This document shows positions 63,108 through 64,000 of a stretch of DNA of 64,000 nt, in pieces. This DNA comes from Xanthomonas sp. DAR 35659 (GTDB taxonomy: Bacteria; Pseudomonadota; Gammaproteobacteria; Xanthomonadales; Xanthomonadaceae): contig NZ_CP162488.1 in assembly GCF_041242975.1 (NCBI RefSeq), positions 124,001 to 188,000 on the forward strand. The letters run 5' to 3'. The notes beneath the pieces were generated by a model that was not told the origin of the DNA, ran no database searches, and saw only the letters and a list, made by a program, of their open reading frames with translations. The position numbers were made by a program, and so were the translations under genes. Numbering within the stretch: the first letter of the stretch is position 1; each line of letters begins with the position of its first letter.

Positions 63108-63434
63108 ATGACCCTTGCCAGACTCCAGCAAGTCAAAGCAACGATTGAAGACGTAGGCTGGACCATTGTGGCGCCAGAGGACGACATTTTTGAAGTTTTT
63201 GACAACCAAATAATTTGGACGATTCGCTATCGAGAAAGCGAAGTGTTTACGGAACTGATATTTCAGCTTGTCGCTGCTTTCGGTGGGAGAACCGAAAGAC
63301 TGGCCGACTTGCTGTTCTTCAGGGTGGAGGGAGACTCCGAGCACTATTATTTTTACAAGATAAAAACCGATGATTGGAAAGCTGTCTTAAGTGAATTTAG
63401 AAGAAGGATTTCGTTGATCCCTCCGAATTCTTGA
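63108..63434 (+). CDS. Hypothetical protein, 108 aa, AT-rich island
   Basis: Unrecognised. MTLARLQQVKATIEDVGWTI, then IIWTIRYRESEVFTELIFQL and FRVEGDSEHYYFYKIKTDDW. It has mixed alpha/beta character and no signal. The sequence before it (about 62930-63080) is GC-rich and carries no gene, so this ORF is set apart from the four upstream. Its style again resembles small immunity or cell-contact proteins, without proof. Confidence 0.65.
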   Translation: MTLARLQQVKATIEDVGWTIVAPEDDIFEVFDNQIIWTIRYRESEVFTELIFQLVAAFGGRTERLADLLFFRVEGDSEHYYFYKIKTDDWKAVLSEFRRRISLIPPNS

Positions 63435-63697
63435 AGCGCATCGACAGCCCGCGCTTTGCGCTGGAGCGGGATGGGGGCTACACAGCGCATCGACAGCGTA
63501 ACTGGGTAAGCGCTACTTCCAAGTGCGGCCGCAGGCCGCGTCTGGCAGCAACGCACACCGCGGCCATGCTGCCCGCGAGAGAAGTGGCAGCGTCGGCGCT
63601 ACAGAATTGAATTTCGGTCATTCGGGTTTCGGCGTCGATCGGGACACTGCGTGGGATCGCAGGCAGAGTCATCGCCTGCGTCCCTGTCCCCTCGCAC

Positions 63698-64000
63698 TCA
63701 CCTGGCCGGGACGCGCCGGTACTCGTCGCTGCCGGTATTGAGGCGCCCATCGGCCTCGTCGATGGCGAAGTTCACCGTTTCGCCGTCGTTGGAGACCTGC
63801 AGCACGCCGTCCTTGTAGATGGCCGGGTAGCTCTCGGTCTTGGGCTTGCGGGTGAAGAACCGCGGCGTGGTGTTGCGCACCATGAACGACTCGCCGTTGC
63901 GCTCGATGTCGATCACGTCGTCCTGCGACTCCACGTTGACCCAGTGGCCGACGAACTTCTCGCCTTCCACCTTGGCGCACCCGGTCACCAGCAATGCCGC
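63698..64000 (-). CDS. Small lipoprotein, N-terminus off window
   Basis: The frame is open to the last base. The visible part begins in a signal peptide with a lipobox (AALLVTGCAK, read from the window's end). Then come GHWVNVESQDDVIDIERNGE, SFMVRNTTPRFFTRKPKTES, YPAIYKDGVLQVSNDGETVN and EYRRVPAR. The strand-rich pattern (alternating YKDGVLQVSNDGETV) suggests a small beta-barrel or lipocalin-like fold in the envelope, but no family is recognised. Its start codon lies beyond 64000. Confidence 0.7.
   Translation of the reverse strand, partial: AALLVTGCAKVEGEKFVGHWVNVESQDDVIDIERNGESFMVRNTTPRFFTRKPKTESYPAIYKDGVLQVSNDGETVNFAIDEADGRLNTGSDEYRRVPAR

Noticed and set aside
1..64000. tRNA and rRNA genes
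   Set aside because: No TTCRANTC-type T-loop with matching arms and no rRNA sequence was recognised by eye on either strand. A covariance search would be needed for certainty.

Overview
The window is high-GC, densely coded chromosome from a member of the Xanthomonadaceae, most likely Xanthomonas. The evidence is TonB-dependent receptors in a carbohydrate-utilisation style locus, a one-operon Mla lipid-transport system that ends in mlaA, an ISXo2-like element, and many copies of the GTAGGAGCGGCTTCAGCCGC-type palindrome and the CTCTCCC..GGGAGAG 'TTGGGGTGAGGG' intergenic repeats. No rRNA, tRNA or CRISPR was seen. The first and last genes run off the window.

1-7.0 kb: a patatin-like lipoprotein (partial), then a complete stress module. 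It has an ECF sigma factor with its NrsF-type membrane anti-sigma factor on the minus strand. Two bufferin operons follow on the plus strand: bufA1-bufB-bufC-doxX and bufA2-bufB-bufC. Three copies of the motif TGTAACC-N16-CGAA lie upstream of the sigma operon and of each bufA gene, so all three units look like one self-activating metal-stress regulon. 7-16 kb: a GYF-AIM24 protein, a TonB-dependent receptor, a class A acid phosphatase, a rhomboid protease, a TerC/Alx family protein behind a yybP-ykoY type manganese riboswitch, and an RlmI-like rRNA methyltransferase.

16-28 kb: a TonB-dependent receptor with a LacI-type palindrome upstream, followed by SapC, a cupin-like (JmjC-type) protein and a tryptophan-halogenase-like flavoprotein. 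Then come an orphan protein, an M19 dipeptidase, a glycerate kinase and a small DUF2628 protein. 28-37.5 kb: an MFS transporter, a DUF6882 protein, an APC permease, a glutathione S-transferase, RmuC, an orphan ORF and a glutathione peroxidase. A gene-free 1.35 kb block built of nested inverted and simple repeats closes this part.

37.5-42 kb: mlaF-mlaE-mlaD-mlaC-mlaB-mlaA on the minus strand, ending in a classic terminator. 42-50 kb: a DUF6916 protein, a GNAT acetyltransferase, three tandem phage-tail-collar (Mdp-type) proteins, and a divergent 1588-residue autotransporter built from Calx-beta and putative Ig repeats. 50-51.4 kb: an IS1595-family element inserted in an intergenic repeat with a 9-bp target duplication. 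51.5-60.9 kb: recC-recB-recD. recB carries one repeat element inside its reading frame and another at its 3' end, and a 158-bp tandem duplication separates recB from recD. 60.9-63.4 kb: an AT-richer island of five small orphan genes that looks horizontally acquired. The window closes with a partial lipoprotein gene.
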